A stretch of 64,000 nt of DNA from Abditibacteriaceae bacterium (lineage in GTDB: Bacteria > Armatimonadota > Abditibacteriia > Abditibacteriales > Abditibacteriaceae), in contig JAFAZH010000050.1 of NCBI GenBank assembly GCA_019239895.1, positions 62,001-126,000 of the forward strand. Direction: 5' to 3'. Below, piece by piece: positions 16,106 through 25,231 of this stretch; positions within the stretch are counted from its first letter, which is position 1; each line of letters starts with the position of its first letter. A model generated the notes under the pieces. That model was given only the letters and a program-made list of their open reading frames with translations. It searched no databases and was not told where the DNA came from. The position numbers and the translations under genes are program-made.

Positions 16106-17545
16106 ATGCGAAATAGTTCATCCCAACGCGCCTATCAACGTGAAGAAATGCACCTGCGGATGCGTCGTCCGCCGGAAGAGTATGTTTCACTGCTCTCGCA
16201 AAACGAGCAGGAGTTTCGCGGCTATGTTCATGCCCTGGAAGGCAATCCCCTCTTTAATAAATTAGTCAATGACGGGATGCTGACCAAGGTGCGGCTGCGG
16301 GGCAAGATTCCGCGTGCCAAATACGAAGAGTTCATGGATGAACAGTTGCTCCACTTCTTAAAAACCTACAAGATCACGGAGCAAGAAGGCTGGGAGCGTG
16401 ACTTACTGGCCCCCAATGCCCTAAATCGGGTGGCAGAACTGGCGGAGAAATATCAGGCTCCGGTTGGGCAGTTGTTGCGCCACTTGCGCTATATTCGGAT
16501 GGCTGGGCACAGCAGCCTCCCCAATTGGTCGGCGGCGCAAATGCGCGAAACGCCCTCCGAAGATTCCCATTTTACGGCCATAGATGATGCTGCTTCACCG
16601 GATGCCAAGGTAGACCTCACCGAAATTATTGAAACCACGCGGGAGTTCGTGCAGCGGTATGATGTCTCGGAACAAGATTTTCTGAATTTAATCTTAGGCG
16701 GCGAGACAACACCGGAAGACCTGGCAGAGCGGTTTGGTTGCTCGTTACGCGAGGCGGAGGAAGTTCTAGAGGCTGCGGATCGTGTCTACCTGGCAGAAAG
16801 CTATGAAACGTCGGGGCAAGCGGCCCCGGCCAAACGGCGCAGCAGTGGTCGCTCCGATGTGCAGCAAAGCGAAGACGCGGTCGCCTTCGTGCAGGTGGTG
16901 GATGAGCAAGTCTCCATTCAGTTTGAGCATGATTCGATTTATGCGCAACGCTACCGGATTGACCCCCAGACTTTGCGCGAGATTCGCAGCGATGCCGCGC
17001 TATCGGCTGCCGCACGCGAGTTACTGATGCGCGCCCGTTTTGTCAATCAGCGACTGTCCGCCCTGTCGCGCCTGATTACGACTCTCTGTAATCAACAGAA
17101 AGACTATTTGAAGGCAGGCGACCTGCGCCACTTGAAACCTTTGGCCCAGGCCGAGTTAGCGCGTGAACTGGGTGAGCATCCCTCCACCGTGTCGCGCCTG
17201 ATTCGCGGCAAAATGATTGAAACGCCGTGGGGCAAGATTCCGTTATTATTTTTGTGTCAGAGTAAAACTGATGTGGTGGCCCGCTTAATCTCGGAATTCC
17301 CCAAACTGACCGATCAGGAAGTGGTATCACGCCTGCGGGATGAGTATGGGTGCTTCATCGCTCGTCGCACCGTAGCCTATCATCGTGGTAAGCGACTGCG
17401 GCGTAACAAGCGACGCAAGCCCGCACCAGGAGCCGAGGGGACTCAGCAGGCGGTAGCGGCCACGCCCGCCACAACAGTTGGCCCGGCCAAACGGGGCCGC
17501 AAGCCACGCCCTAAAGTCTTGGATGAGCAGGCCCAGGGTAGTTAA
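16106..17545 (+). CDS. Highly divergent sigma-54 (RpoN)-like protein
   Basis: The 479-residue protein has the architecture of RpoN in degenerate form. Residues about 30-50 (EFRGYVHALEGNPLF) resemble the end of region I (LQQEIQxALExNPLLE), but the Gln/Leu-rich remainder of region I is missing. Residues 265-335 (RARFVNQRLSALSRLITTLC, then QQKDYL) align with the core-binding domain. Residues 340-372 contain a helix-turn-helix very like RpoN's (LAQAELARELGEHPSTVSRL), followed by ETPWGKIPLLFL, the counterpart of TPRGIFELKYFF. The C-terminal RpoN box is ARRTVAYHRG, against the canonical ARRTVAKYRE. It ends in a basic tail. Sigma-54 normally reads -24/-12 promoters and needs an AAA+ activator; none is visible here. 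The ATG at 16106 with GAGAG upstream is preferred to the GTG at 16046. Confidence 0.75.
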   Translation: MRNSSSQRAYQREEMHLRMRRPPEEYVSLLSQNEQEFRGYVHALEGNPLFNKLVNDGMLTKVRLRGKIPRAKYEEFMDEQLLHFLKTYKITEQEGWERDLLAPNALNRVAELAEKYQAPVGQLLRHLRYIRMAGHSSLPNWSAAQMRETPSEDSHFTAIDDAASPDAKVDLTEIIETTREFVQRYDVSEQDFLNLILGGETTPEDLAERFGCSLREAEEVLEAADRVYLAESYETSGQAAPAKRRSSGRSDVQQSEDAVAFVQVVDEQVSIQFEHDSIYAQRYRIDPQTLREIRSDAALSAAARELLMRARFVNQRLSALSRLITTLCNQQKDYLKAGDLRHLKPLAQAELARELGEHPSTVSRLIRGKMIETPWGKIPLLFLCQSKTDVVARLISEFPKLTDQEVVSRLRDEYGCFIARRTVAYHRGKRLRRNKRRKPAPGAEGTQQAVAATPATTVGPAKRGRKPRPKVLDEQAQGS

Positions 17546-17637
17546 ACTTTCGCTGGTTCCTGCTTACAGTCACTCTGATTCAGGTTATCGCTGGTTGTGC
17601 TGTAGGACAGTCATTCTAATTTATTAAACAGGTCACT

Positions 17638-19845
17638 TTGACATTGAATATTCGCCGTATGCCGCGCCGCATCCCTCATTGTCGCATCTCTGAGCGCGGG
17701 GTTTTGCTTCAGACCTTATCTGGTTCAGGGCATCCTAGTTCAGGGCTTCGCCTGGGGTTTTGTGCCCTCTGGCTGTGGCTCCTGCTGGCCGTTTTGCCGC
17801 TTCAGCCGACGCACGCCCAGGGGTTAGACGCCAATGTGCCTGACACAGCCGACACTGGTGTGCTGGCACCTGACGGCGATGACCCTACCCCGGTTACCAA
17901 TGCAAGTTCTACCGAACTGCGTGCCATTCGCCAGTTATTTACTCGCTTAGAGCGCAGTGTGGCTGCCCACGATGCCACCGCCCTCAAGTTCCTCGGGATT
18001 ATTAATCCCGCTCCCCAATATGCCATTCTAAACGCACAAACGCGACTCACCCATGTCGCGGTATCGCCGACGGGAGCCTTGGTGCGCCAACGCTACCAGA
18101 TTACCGGGGCACCCGATGACCACACTCTCGCTACAACTTTGGGGCGCGGCGTCCACGAGCTTTGGCTGACCCGCCTGAACACAGGTGAATTTGCTTTCAC
18201 CTCACAGCACTGGCAGGCACCTGCCGATGCGGTAGCCGCCTTTTCCGATGCGGCGCGCGAAGAATGGAATGCCTTAGCTAAAACTAATAATGCGGCAGAT
18301 GAGACAGCAACCCAGGTTGATCCCAACGGAGTGATGCTGCACTTAGTGGCGGCGCAGCGGGGAGGTCGCTGGTTGGCCTTGCGCCGCTCGCGCTGGAATG
18401 GGGCTTTGTTAGACAGAGCGCATCTATTGCAAACCGCTGCCACGATGGACGCTAACGCTCACGGGACACCCAGTGTGGGTGAATGGCTCACCCGTCAGAT
18501 GGCCCGCTTTCCCACTGACCGCCCCGGTGTTGTGCATTTTATCCTACAGCGCGGGCCGCGTGGTTGGGTCGGCCTGGGAGCCGTGGCAGAACCCAACACC
18601 CGCTTTGTGGCTGTAGATGAAAGCACAGCCAGTGCGTGGCGGCAACAGATTAAAAGTGAATCTTATCTTTCGGCCAGAGCGCATCGTGAGTTTGCCGTTG
18701 CCCTCAGCAAAATTGAACTCTACGCGGAAGCGGCAGATGAATATGAGAAAGCCGAAGCCCTGGAGCCGGGGCTGATTGGCACCGTGGCGTTGCGGCAGGC
18801 GCAAGCGGCGCGCAACCGCGACCCGCAAGCGCAAACCATCCGGCAATTACAAAATGAAGCCAGCGTGGGACTAGGGGCCGAACACCCCACCTATGTCATC
18901 AATGCCTTAGTGCGCGCCCAACAAAGCCAGCCCAGTGTGCTGAATACCCTGCGCATCGGATTGGAATATTCCAAGTTGGCTGATGATAAATTGGCTTCAA
19001 CTTGCTTAGATCAAGCGCAAATGATGATTAAGCGTGGCGCGTTGACAGGAGTCAATCCCGACGATGCCGCGTGGGTGAATGTCCTCTTTGAGCATCTGCA
19101 AGACCGCAAGCGGTTAGCTCCTTACAAACCCCCTAACGTCTTGCGCTCAGCCCTTTTTACCGTCCGTTGCTGGCCCAACGATTTAGATGCCTTAAAACTT
19201 TTAGCGGCTCTTGAAGCGGCACAGCACACGGTTTATGCCGATTTCGGCGTGCCGATGGGTAGCACGGAAGTGGTACTGTGGCGCACCCAGAACGAGTTTC
19301 AGCACTACACCTCCGAATTCTCGCAGCAGGCCACCTCGGAGTTCGTAGCGGCTTTGACCTTAACTAAACTGATTGCAACGCAGCAAGGGCCAGTGGTGCT
19401 GGGTGAAGAGATTAACGTGTTTATTGATCCGCGCACCGATCCCTTTTCGACCGTGGCCCATGAGTATGGCCATGTCGCCGTGCGGCATCTGAGTCGCGGG
19501 CGCTTTGTACCAGTCTGGTTTAACGAAGGCATTGCCAGCGCGGTGGAGGGCGGCTATGATGGCTATGTGCCGCGTGTGCGCCGTGCTGTGCGCAGCAATA
19601 ATCTGCTCTCGATGCGCGATATGCAGGAGTGGGACGTGGATGGCGAACGGGCTTTTCTGGCCTACTCGCAAGCTAACTCGATTATTGATTATATTGTTAG
19701 CAATCCTCGCTGGGGTCGCCCCGCCATGTTGGAAATCTTACGCCAATTAGGGCAGGATGTCGCGCCCGATACGGCTTTTCATAATGTGCTGGGCTTGTCC
19801 ACGCAAGAGCTATGGGACGCCTGGGCGCAAGAAGGTATTCGCTAA
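17638..19845 (+). CDS. Secreted or membrane-anchored gluzincin metallopeptidase (peptidase MA-like) with TPR-like region
   Basis: The 735-residue protein has a hydrophobic signal or anchor (LRLGFCALWLWLLLAVLPL) followed by a low-complexity linker. The middle contains helical repeats (HREFAVALSKIELYAEAADE) typical of TPRs. The C-terminus holds the zinc site: VAHEYGHVAVRHLSRG (HExxH near residue 608) and VWFNEGIASAVEGGYD, with the third ligand Glu about 20 residues on, as in gluzincins of the peptidase-MA type. It probably acts outside the cytoplasm; substrate unknown. The start is uncertain between TTG 17638 (with GG nearby) and ATG 17659. The gene follows the RpoN-like gene by 92 bp. Confidence 0.82.
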   Translation: MTLNIRRMPRRIPHCRISERGVLLQTLSGSGHPSSGLRLGFCALWLWLLLAVLPLQPTHAQGLDANVPDTADTGVLAPDGDDPTPVTNASSTELRAIRQLFTRLERSVAAHDATALKFLGIINPAPQYAILNAQTRLTHVAVSPTGALVRQRYQITGAPDDHTLATTLGRGVHELWLTRLNTGEFAFTSQHWQAPADAVAAFSDAAREEWNALAKTNNAADETATQVDPNGVMLHLVAAQRGGRWLALRRSRWNGALLDRAHLLQTAATMDANAHGTPSVGEWLTRQMARFPTDRPGVVHFILQRGPRGWVGLGAVAEPNTRFVAVDESTASAWRQQIKSESYLSARAHREFAVALSKIELYAEAADEYEKAEALEPGLIGTVALRQAQAARNRDPQAQTIRQLQNEASVGLGAEHPTYVINALVRAQQSQPSVLNTLRIGLEYSKLADDKLASTCLDQAQMMIKRGALTGVNPDDAAWVNVLFEHLQDRKRLAPYKPPNVLRSALFTVRCWPNDLDALKLLAALEAAQHTVYADFGVPMGSTEVVLWRTQNEFQHYTSEFSQQATSEFVAALTLTKLIATQQGPVVLGEEINVFIDPRTDPFSTVAHEYGHVAVRHLSRGRFVPVWFNEGIASAVEGGYDGYVPRVRRAVRSNNLLSMRDMQEWDVDGERAFLAYSQANSIIDYIVSNPRWGRPAMLEILRQLGQDVAPDTAFHNVLGLSTQELWDAWAQEGIR

Positions 19846-19896
19846 ACATTGAAGCTAAGGCACGTTACGCTGCTTTGAGCGTCTGTTAATTAATGT

Positions 19897-20032
19897 AAGT
19901 TGCTACTAAGCAACCAGTGAATCAAGTCACGGGCTGCAAGACCAAGTCCGCCTGCGCGGACTAAGCGAGTCGCCGTAGGGCGACTTCGTTTTGCAGCCGG
20001 TGGTTTCAACCACTGGCTTAGAATCGCAACTT
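19897..20032. repeat. REP/BIME-like composite palindromic element, copy 2
   Basis: Same construction as the element at 3380: outer arms AAGTTGCTAC and GCAACTT, GGGCTGCAAGAC paired with TTTTGCAGCC, and central hairpins AGTCCGCCTGCGCGGACT and AGTCGCC-GTAG-GGCGACT. The two terminal hairpins are exchanged relative to copy 1: GTGAATCAAGTCAC is on the left and GTGGTTTCAACCAC on the right. It fills most of the 224 bp between the metallopeptidase and def genes. Confidence 0.85.
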
Positions 20033-20069
20033 GGGTTAATTACTATATAAATTCAGGGTAATTGAGACA

Positions 20070-20744
20070 ATGGCTATTCTTCCGATAAGAATTTGGGGCG
20101 ACCCCGTTTTAACACGACGGGCAACGGCAGTGGATCGCATCACAGCAGAAGAGCGCAAGCTCATCTCCGATATGATGGATACCATGAAAGCTGCCGATGG
20201 CGCTGGGCTGGCTGCCCCGCAGGTTGGCGTCTCCAAACGCATTTTTGTCTTTCGGCGAGGCGAAGAGCTTTTAGCTCTTATCAATCCCAAGATCACCAAG
20301 CGCGAAGGTGGCCGCAAAGTTGGCAATGAGGGCTGCCTTTCGATTCCGGGCGTGCAAGGCAAAGTGGCACGCCATGTTCGGGTGGTTATCACCGGTCGCA
20401 ATGAGAAGGGCAAAGTTGTCGAGTATGAGTGTGAAGATGGCGACGAGCAAGGCCGTGCCGCCACCTGCGTGCAGCATGAGTTAGACCATCTCGATGGCGT
20501 GCTTTATCTGGACAAATTGGTGCCCGATACTCTTGTATGGGTTATTGAGGCCCTGGATGAAGACGGTGAGGAAACCGTTGTCTTAGAGGAAACGACGGCA
20601 GAAGAAGTGAAAGAAGCTTATAAGCAACGCCGCTTGCCACCCAATGTGCATATTCCCGATACGCTCCGCGAACGTATTGAGCGACCGGAAAGCCAAGCCG
20701 CCAGGAAACCCATAAAACCGAAGGCTGTTAAAGTCAAAGCCTAA
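20070..20744 (+). CDS. def: Peptide deformylase
   Basis: All three deformylase motifs are present. Motif 1 is GAGLAAPQVG, motif 2 is NEGCLSIPG (metal-ligand Cys), and motif 3 is QHELDHLDG (HExxH). The enzyme removes the formyl group from nascent N-terminal methionine. At 224 residues it is longer than most (about 170) because of an acidic then basic C-terminal extension (DEDGEETVVLEETTAEE, ending KPIKPKAVKVKA). The downstream fmt gene catalyses the preceding formylation step, the usual def-fmt pairing. Confidence 0.96.
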   Translation: MAILPIRIWGDPVLTRRATAVDRITAEERKLISDMMDTMKAADGAGLAAPQVGVSKRIFVFRRGEELLALINPKITKREGGRKVGNEGCLSIPGVQGKVARHVRVVITGRNEKGKVVEYECEDGDEQGRAATCVQHELDHLDGVLYLDKLVPDTLVWVIEALDEDGEETVVLEETTAEEVKEAYKQRRLPPNVHIPDTLRERIERPESQAARKPIKPKAVKVKA

Positions 20745-20843
20745 CGAATTTAGAGGGAAGATTGCACCCACAGCTATTTTCCTATTTATAAGTCGCTTAG
20801 CCATTGCGCTAACTGGCTCAAGAACTGCCCTTAAGCACTTCTA

Positions 20844-21797
20844 ATGATGAGAATTGTCTTTATGGGCACGCCCGCCTTAGCAGTGCCCTCACTGGATATT
20901 TTGAGGAGCGAGCATGATATTGTGCTGGCTGTCACCCAACCCGACAAGCCAGCGGGTCGCAGTCATCAATTAGCGGTCTCGCCCGTGAAGCGTTATGCCC
21001 AGGAACACGGCATTGCCGTAAGCCAACCCGAACGCGCACGCAATGAAGATTTTATTGCCCAACTGCGGGAAGTTGCTCCCGACGCGATTGCGGTAGTGGC
21101 TTATGGCCAAATTCTGCCCCGCGCTATTTTGGAGTTAGCTCCCAAAGGTTGCGTTAATCTGCACTTCTCGCTCTTACCCCGCTGGCGCGGTGCGGCCCCG
21201 GTGCAATATGCCATTCTTAATGGAGATACAGTGACCGGCGTTACGACACAGTGGATGGCAGAGAAACTGGATTCCGGTGATGTCATCCTACAACGGGAAG
21301 TCGAGATTGAGCCACAGGAAACGACGGGCGAGTTATGGGAGCGGCTAACGCCCATTGGCGCAGAAACCTTGTGTGACACCATGCGCCTATTAGCGATGGA
21401 TCACGCACCGCGTGTGCCGCAAGATGAAACCCAAGTCACCTGGGCATCCACTCTGAGCAAAGAAAATGGTCAAATTGATTGGGCACAGCCAGCCCTCTCT
21501 CTTGTGAATCGTGTTCGCGCCTGTAATCCCTGGCCAGGAGCCTGGTGCCAGTTCCGGGGGCATACCTTAAAAATCTGGCGGGCCGCCATCGCACCATCGC
21601 CTGATAGTGCCTCGAATGTGGGTGTCGCGAATGGTGTCCCCGGTTCCTGGTTAGGCAATGCTCACGCGGCAATGGTAGCCACCGGTGAGGGCATACTGCA
21701 ACTCATTGAGGTTCAGCCAGAAGGTAAACCGCGCCTGGATGCTGCTGCCTGGGCACGCGGGGCACGGCTGGCGGCAGGGGAGACTTTTTCCATTTAG
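20844..21797 (+). CDS. fmt: Methionyl-tRNA formyltransferase
   Basis: The 317-residue enzyme formylates initiator Met-tRNA using 10-formyl-THF. The N-terminal Rossmann-like catalytic domain contains the signature HFSLLPRWRGAAPVQYAI with the catalytic Asn/His/Asp set (NLHFS earlier, DSGDVI later). The C-terminal OB-like tRNA-binding domain spans about residues 205-317 (NRVRACNPWPGAWCQF). It lies between def and rsmB, a widely conserved order. Tandem ATGs at 20844/20847 leave the exact start open by one codon. Confidence 0.97.
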   Translation: MMRIVFMGTPALAVPSLDILRSEHDIVLAVTQPDKPAGRSHQLAVSPVKRYAQEHGIAVSQPERARNEDFIAQLREVAPDAIAVVAYGQILPRAILELAPKGCVNLHFSLLPRWRGAAPVQYAILNGDTVTGVTTQWMAEKLDSGDVILQREVEIEPQETTGELWERLTPIGAETLCDTMRLLAMDHAPRVPQDETQVTWASTLSKENGQIDWAQPALSLVNRVRACNPWPGAWCQFRGHTLKIWRAAIAPSPDSASNVGVANGVPGSWLGNAHAAMVATGEGILQLIEVQPEGKPRLDAAAWARGARLAAGETFSI

Positions 21798-21863
21798 ATG
21801 GCACGCCAAACTACGTTACGCAAGCTCCGCAACGCGAATACCGCTATATCTAAAATAGCGTTC

Positions 21864-21910
21864 AATAGCGCACGCAGTTAGCGTTGCATTTGCATTGCGT
21901 CCCATTAATT
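21864..21910. repeat. Dispersed AATAGCG repeat, copy 1 (upstream of rsmB)
   Basis: CAATAGCGCACGCAGTTAGC continues into a TTGCGTCCCAT block, matching 54337-54382 at roughly four of five positions. It is preceded by another AATAGCGTT. The repeat ends 15 nt before the rsmB ATG at 21926, so it forms the 5' leader of that gene. Confidence 0.6.
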
Positions 21911-21925
21911 TGTCCATACCCTTTT

Positions 21926-23248
21926 ATGCACCCTAAAACTGTTGCTCGTCGTGCCGCACTCAAGGCCCTGGTCGTCGTTGAACGCACCGATACCATGCTC
22001 AGCGCGGCTTTAGGAACTCAGGAAATCCCCGCAGCAACCCGCTCCTTTGCGCATGAGATTGCCACGAACACTCTCCGCCACCGTGCGCATCTGGACTATA
22101 CACTGGCTCCACTGCTCAAGAAGCCCCTGAATAAGTTAGATGCACCCGTGCGTGCCGCCTTGCGTTTAGCTCTTTATGAACGGGCTTTTTTAGCGACCCC
22201 AGCACCCGTAGTGGGGGACGAATATGCAGGATTGATGCGGGGCGAGAAATTAAGTTCTGCCGTAGCTTTTGTCAGCGCGGTAGCACGGCACCTGCCACCT
22301 CAGTTACGGGAAGCCCCAGACCTCAGGCAAGACCCTGTTGCGCATCTATCTATCCAATACTCACATCCGGCTTGGTTGGTCGAGCGATGGCTTAAACGTT
22401 TTGGCTTTGATGAGTGCGCCGCGTTGTGCGCTGCCAATAACCAGATCGCACCTCTCTCGTTACGGGTTAATACTTTGCGGGCCAGCCGTGAGGCAATCCT
22501 GGCAGGACTGGTGGAGCGAGGACTACAAGCACGCGCCAGCAGCCTGGCACCAACCGCCATCTTAGCAGAACAGGCTGGCTCGCCAACCGATTGGCCAGAG
22601 TGGAAAAGTGGCATGATCCTGGCACAAGACGAGGCAGCCCAACTCGTTGCTCCCCTAGCCGCACCGCAGCCAGGACAGATTGTAATAGACGCCGCTGCCG
22701 CGCCAGGCGGTAAAACGACTCACCTTGCGCAAATCATGCAGGATAAGGGGAGAATTATCGCGTGCGATGTGGCCCCAGGGCGCTTGAAATTGATTGAAGC
22801 TAATGCACAACGTTTGGGTCTCAGTTGTCTTGAACTGCAAGCAGGAGACTTTCGCTCCTTAGTCGCCAGCTTGCCACCTGCCGATGTGGTGCTCTTAGAT
22901 GCGCCGTGTCTGGGCACGGGCACCCTGCGCCGCCGTCCCGATGCCAAGTGGCGCAAGACGCTGGGGCAATTGAAAGAGTTAGTCGCCTTGCAACGCGAGT
23001 TATTAGCAGCAGCAGTGGGTGTGGTGCGTCCTGGTGGCACGCTGGTTTATGCAACGTGCTCATTGGAGCCGGAGGAGAACGCAGCACAGGTTGACTATTT
23101 TCTGCACCACCATACTGATTGGCAAATCGAGAGGGCCAGCGATGCGGCGTTGCTGCCTATGACGACAGCAGAGGGCTTTTTGCAAACTATGCCGCAACGC
23201 AACGGCTGCGATGGTATGTTTACGGTTAAATTCCGGCGTGGTATGTAA
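21926..23248 (+). CDS. rsmB: 16S rRNA (cytosine-967 C5)-methyltransferase
   Basis: An N-terminal NusB-like helical domain (RRAALKALVVVERTD to about residue 135) is fused to a SAM-dependent m5C methyltransferase domain. Motifs: DAAAAPGGKTTHLAQ (SAM binding), VLLDAPCLGTGTLRRRPD (first Cys) and VYATCSLEPEENAAQ (catalytic Cys). The domain order is that of RsmB (Sun). The ATG at 21926 is chosen; a longer reading from a TTG at 21884 translates a dispersed repeat. It lies in a translation-related cluster with def and fmt. Confidence 0.95.
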   Translation: MHPKTVARRAALKALVVVERTDTMLSAALGTQEIPAATRSFAHEIATNTLRHRAHLDYTLAPLLKKPLNKLDAPVRAALRLALYERAFLATPAPVVGDEYAGLMRGEKLSSAVAFVSAVARHLPPQLREAPDLRQDPVAHLSIQYSHPAWLVERWLKRFGFDECAALCAANNQIAPLSLRVNTLRASREAILAGLVERGLQARASSLAPTAILAEQAGSPTDWPEWKSGMILAQDEAAQLVAPLAAPQPGQIVIDAAAAPGGKTTHLAQIMQDKGRIIACDVAPGRLKLIEANAQRLGLSCLELQAGDFRSLVASLPPADVVLLDAPCLGTGTLRRRPDAKWRKTLGQLKELVALQRELLAAAVGVVRPGGTLVYATCSLEPEENAAQVDYFLHHHTDWQIERASDAALLPMTTAEGFLQTMPQRNGCDGMFTVKFRRGM

Positions 23249-23334
23249 GCTATAGTAAATAAGGCCGCAGCAGAATGAGAAGTTGGCAAGCAGTTATCAG
23301 CGGGCACAATATAATGCAATGAGAGCTTTTCCAC

Positions 23335-23916
23335 ATGGCAGAAGTCAAGATTTTAGAACAGCAAGCCGATGCACCGCCCGTTAGTAAATGGCTGAACTAT
23401 CTCATTGAGGGCACTATTTTGGTGCTGGCCCTGCTCCTGGGCTTGACTATCCGCTGGGGTATCTATGAGACCACCATCGTCACGTCCGGCTCAATGGAAG
23501 CCACCATACAAGTTCGAGACCGCTTGCTCATAGACCACCGCAGCAGCCTGCACCAGCACTGGCAGCGCGGTGATATTATTATGTTTACCTCACCCAAATC
23601 CTGGGATGTGCCAGATGATACGCTAATTAAGCGAGTTATTGCCCTACCCGGAGAGACGCTGGAAATCCGCCAGGGACAAGTTTTTATTAATAACCAGCCG
23701 ATAAAAGAGACCTATTTAAAGGAAGCACCTAACCAGGATAACATTGGCCCTATTTCATTAGAGCCGAACGCGTATTATGTGATGGGGGATAATCGCAATA
23801 ACTCTGATGATTCGCGCAATAATGGCCCCATTACCGATAGCCGCATTGAAGGCCGCGCCATTTATCGGTTAGGGCCGTTAGGCCGAGTGGGGGGCTTGCC
23901 AGCCGTTCAATATTGA
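23335..23916 (+). CDS. lepB: Signal peptidase I
   Basis: A 193-residue type I signal peptidase with one N-terminal transmembrane helix (LIEGTILVLALLLGLTIRW). The catalytic Ser lies in TSGSMEATI and the catalytic Lys in DTLIKRVIALPGE. Box E is YYVMGDNRNNSDDSRNNG. It cleaves Sec/Tat signal peptides at the outer face of the membrane, fitting the large secretome of this window. The short form with one TM is typical of many non-proteobacterial phyla. Confidence 0.96.
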   Translation: MAEVKILEQQADAPPVSKWLNYLIEGTILVLALLLGLTIRWGIYETTIVTSGSMEATIQVRDRLLIDHRSSLHQHWQRGDIIMFTSPKSWDVPDDTLIKRVIALPGETLEIRQGQVFINNQPIKETYLKEAPNQDNIGPISLEPNAYYVMGDNRNNSDDSRNNGPITDSRIEGRAIYRLGPLGRVGGLPAVQY

Positions 23917-23977
23917 ACATTAGCCTACTGTGCTAAATTATGGAACCGCCGCATATTAATAGGATGGATGATTAGCT

Positions 23978-24481
23978 ATGTGGCACTGGGTTATAGGAAT
24001 CATAGGATTTCTCTGGGGCATAATCAAAGTAGGCTTACAGGTTTACATATTTATACTGGTGGCAGTTGGTACTATTTTCGGTGCCGAGTGGCTTTACCTG
24101 CGTTTTATTAAATTTGATCCTCAAGGGTGCCCTGTCTGTAATCATAAGACGTTAGAAACGTATAGCGCCCGCCCTAATATTGACGATATTTTGCGTGCTC
24201 GTGCAGAAGCTCTCGATAGCGGAAAGTATGTCTGTGGGAACTGTATTGAACCTCAACCAAGTTTCTATGGCTGTAGTCATTGTGGTACTCGCTTAAAAGG
24301 GCCACCATCGTTCGGAGCTTATGAAGATGCTTCAGATTCTGACTACGCTAAACACTTTGCAGATGGACCCGAAAAAGATTGGAAGCCACAGTTTGATGAG
24401 GAATGGAAAAGAAAATATGAAGAATTTGCCCGTAAACGACAAGAACGTGCGGCTACTCAGTCAGACGCACCAGATACTTGA
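23978..24481 (+). CDS. Small membrane protein with zinc-ribbon CxxC motifs, unknown function
   Basis: The N-terminus is a long membrane segment (IGIIGFLWGIIKVGLQVYIF, extending to VAVGTIFGA). Three cysteine pairs follow, CPVC, CGNC and CSHC, the arrangement of a zinc ribbon plus an extra knuckle. The C-terminal 50 residues are highly charged (PEKDWKPQFDEEWKRKYEEF), probably an amphipathic or coiled helix. It shares its plan with the 14652 gene. No family recognised. Confidence 0.7.
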   Translation: MWHWVIGIIGFLWGIIKVGLQVYIFILVAVGTIFGAEWLYLRFIKFDPQGCPVCNHKTLETYSARPNIDDILRARAEALDSGKYVCGNCIEPQPSFYGCSHCGTRLKGPPSFGAYEDASDSDYAKHFADGPEKDWKPQFDEEWKRKYEEFARKRQERAATQSDAPDT

Positions 24482-24550
24482 TGCGTCAGGCTAACCAAAA
24501 TTGTAACCGACAACTCCAAGCTCGTTGAATTTCGGGTTGTGCAGAGTGCT

Positions 24551-25048
24551 TTAAGAGGCAGCAGGCTTAGGAGTGCGGAATGTCCAATATTTGCTGGCCG
24601 CGAAATTCCAGACCACCACGATAGGAATCGCACAGAGCGAAGCGGTAATCACCAGGAAAGGCGCGGGATTGCCACTTTTGTGTAACACCTGTCCGGTGAA
24701 TATAACGAGAAAAAACTTCGTGATACTCAGGTTCAACATCCAACCGACGACATTGCTGGCGAAGAACTTAGGATACTGCTCTTTAACCGCGCCAGAGCGG
24801 TGCTCATGAAATGTCCAGCGCCGATTCCAGATAAAGCCATTCGTCACACCCAGGCAAAATGAAATGGTGGCGGAAATATACCAGGGCAAAGCGGGCACAA
24901 ACTTCAATAAAACCCAGAGCACCCCTTTATCCACCACTGTACTGGTGGCGCCGACCAGGCAAAACTTAATGAGTTGCTGTACCCCAGGACGCTGTAACAG
25001 CGGGGTCTTTGAACTGATCTCACCAGAGTTAATGTCAAGAGAATTCAT
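24551..25048 (-). CDS. GtrA-family membrane protein
   Basis: The 165-residue protein has four hydrophobic helices and GtrA signatures: FCLVGATSTVVDKGVLWVL at the start, GVTNGFIWNRRWTFHEH in the middle and WNFAASKYWTFRTPK at the end. GtrA proteins are thought to act in transfer of lipid-linked sugars or glucosylation of surface polysaccharides. It is divergent from the large membrane protein at 25232, and a possible functional link to cell-surface glycans is inferred. A small dyad, GGAGCG-TTA-CGCTCC, lies between them. Confidence 0.9.
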   Translation of the reverse strand: MNSLDINSGEISSKTPLLQRPGVQQLIKFCLVGATSTVVDKGVLWVLLKFVPALPWYISATISFCLGVTNGFIWNRRWTFHEHRSGAVKEQYPKFFASNVVGWMLNLSITKFFLVIFTGQVLHKSGNPAPFLVITASLCAIPIVVVWNFAASKYWTFRTPKPAAS

Positions 25049-25231
25049 GAATGGCTTTTTTTCTTTCCTCGCTATAAACTTTTCAACTACTTAACTTTCA
25101 AATTAGACAGGCGTAGTTATACCATAATGGAGCGTTACGCTCCGCACTAAAAACAAGAAAGCAAAGCGGAGTCTTAAGGCGACTTGACGATTATCTCCCT
25201 AACACGCTCCTGCTTGCCCTATTTTAACTCA

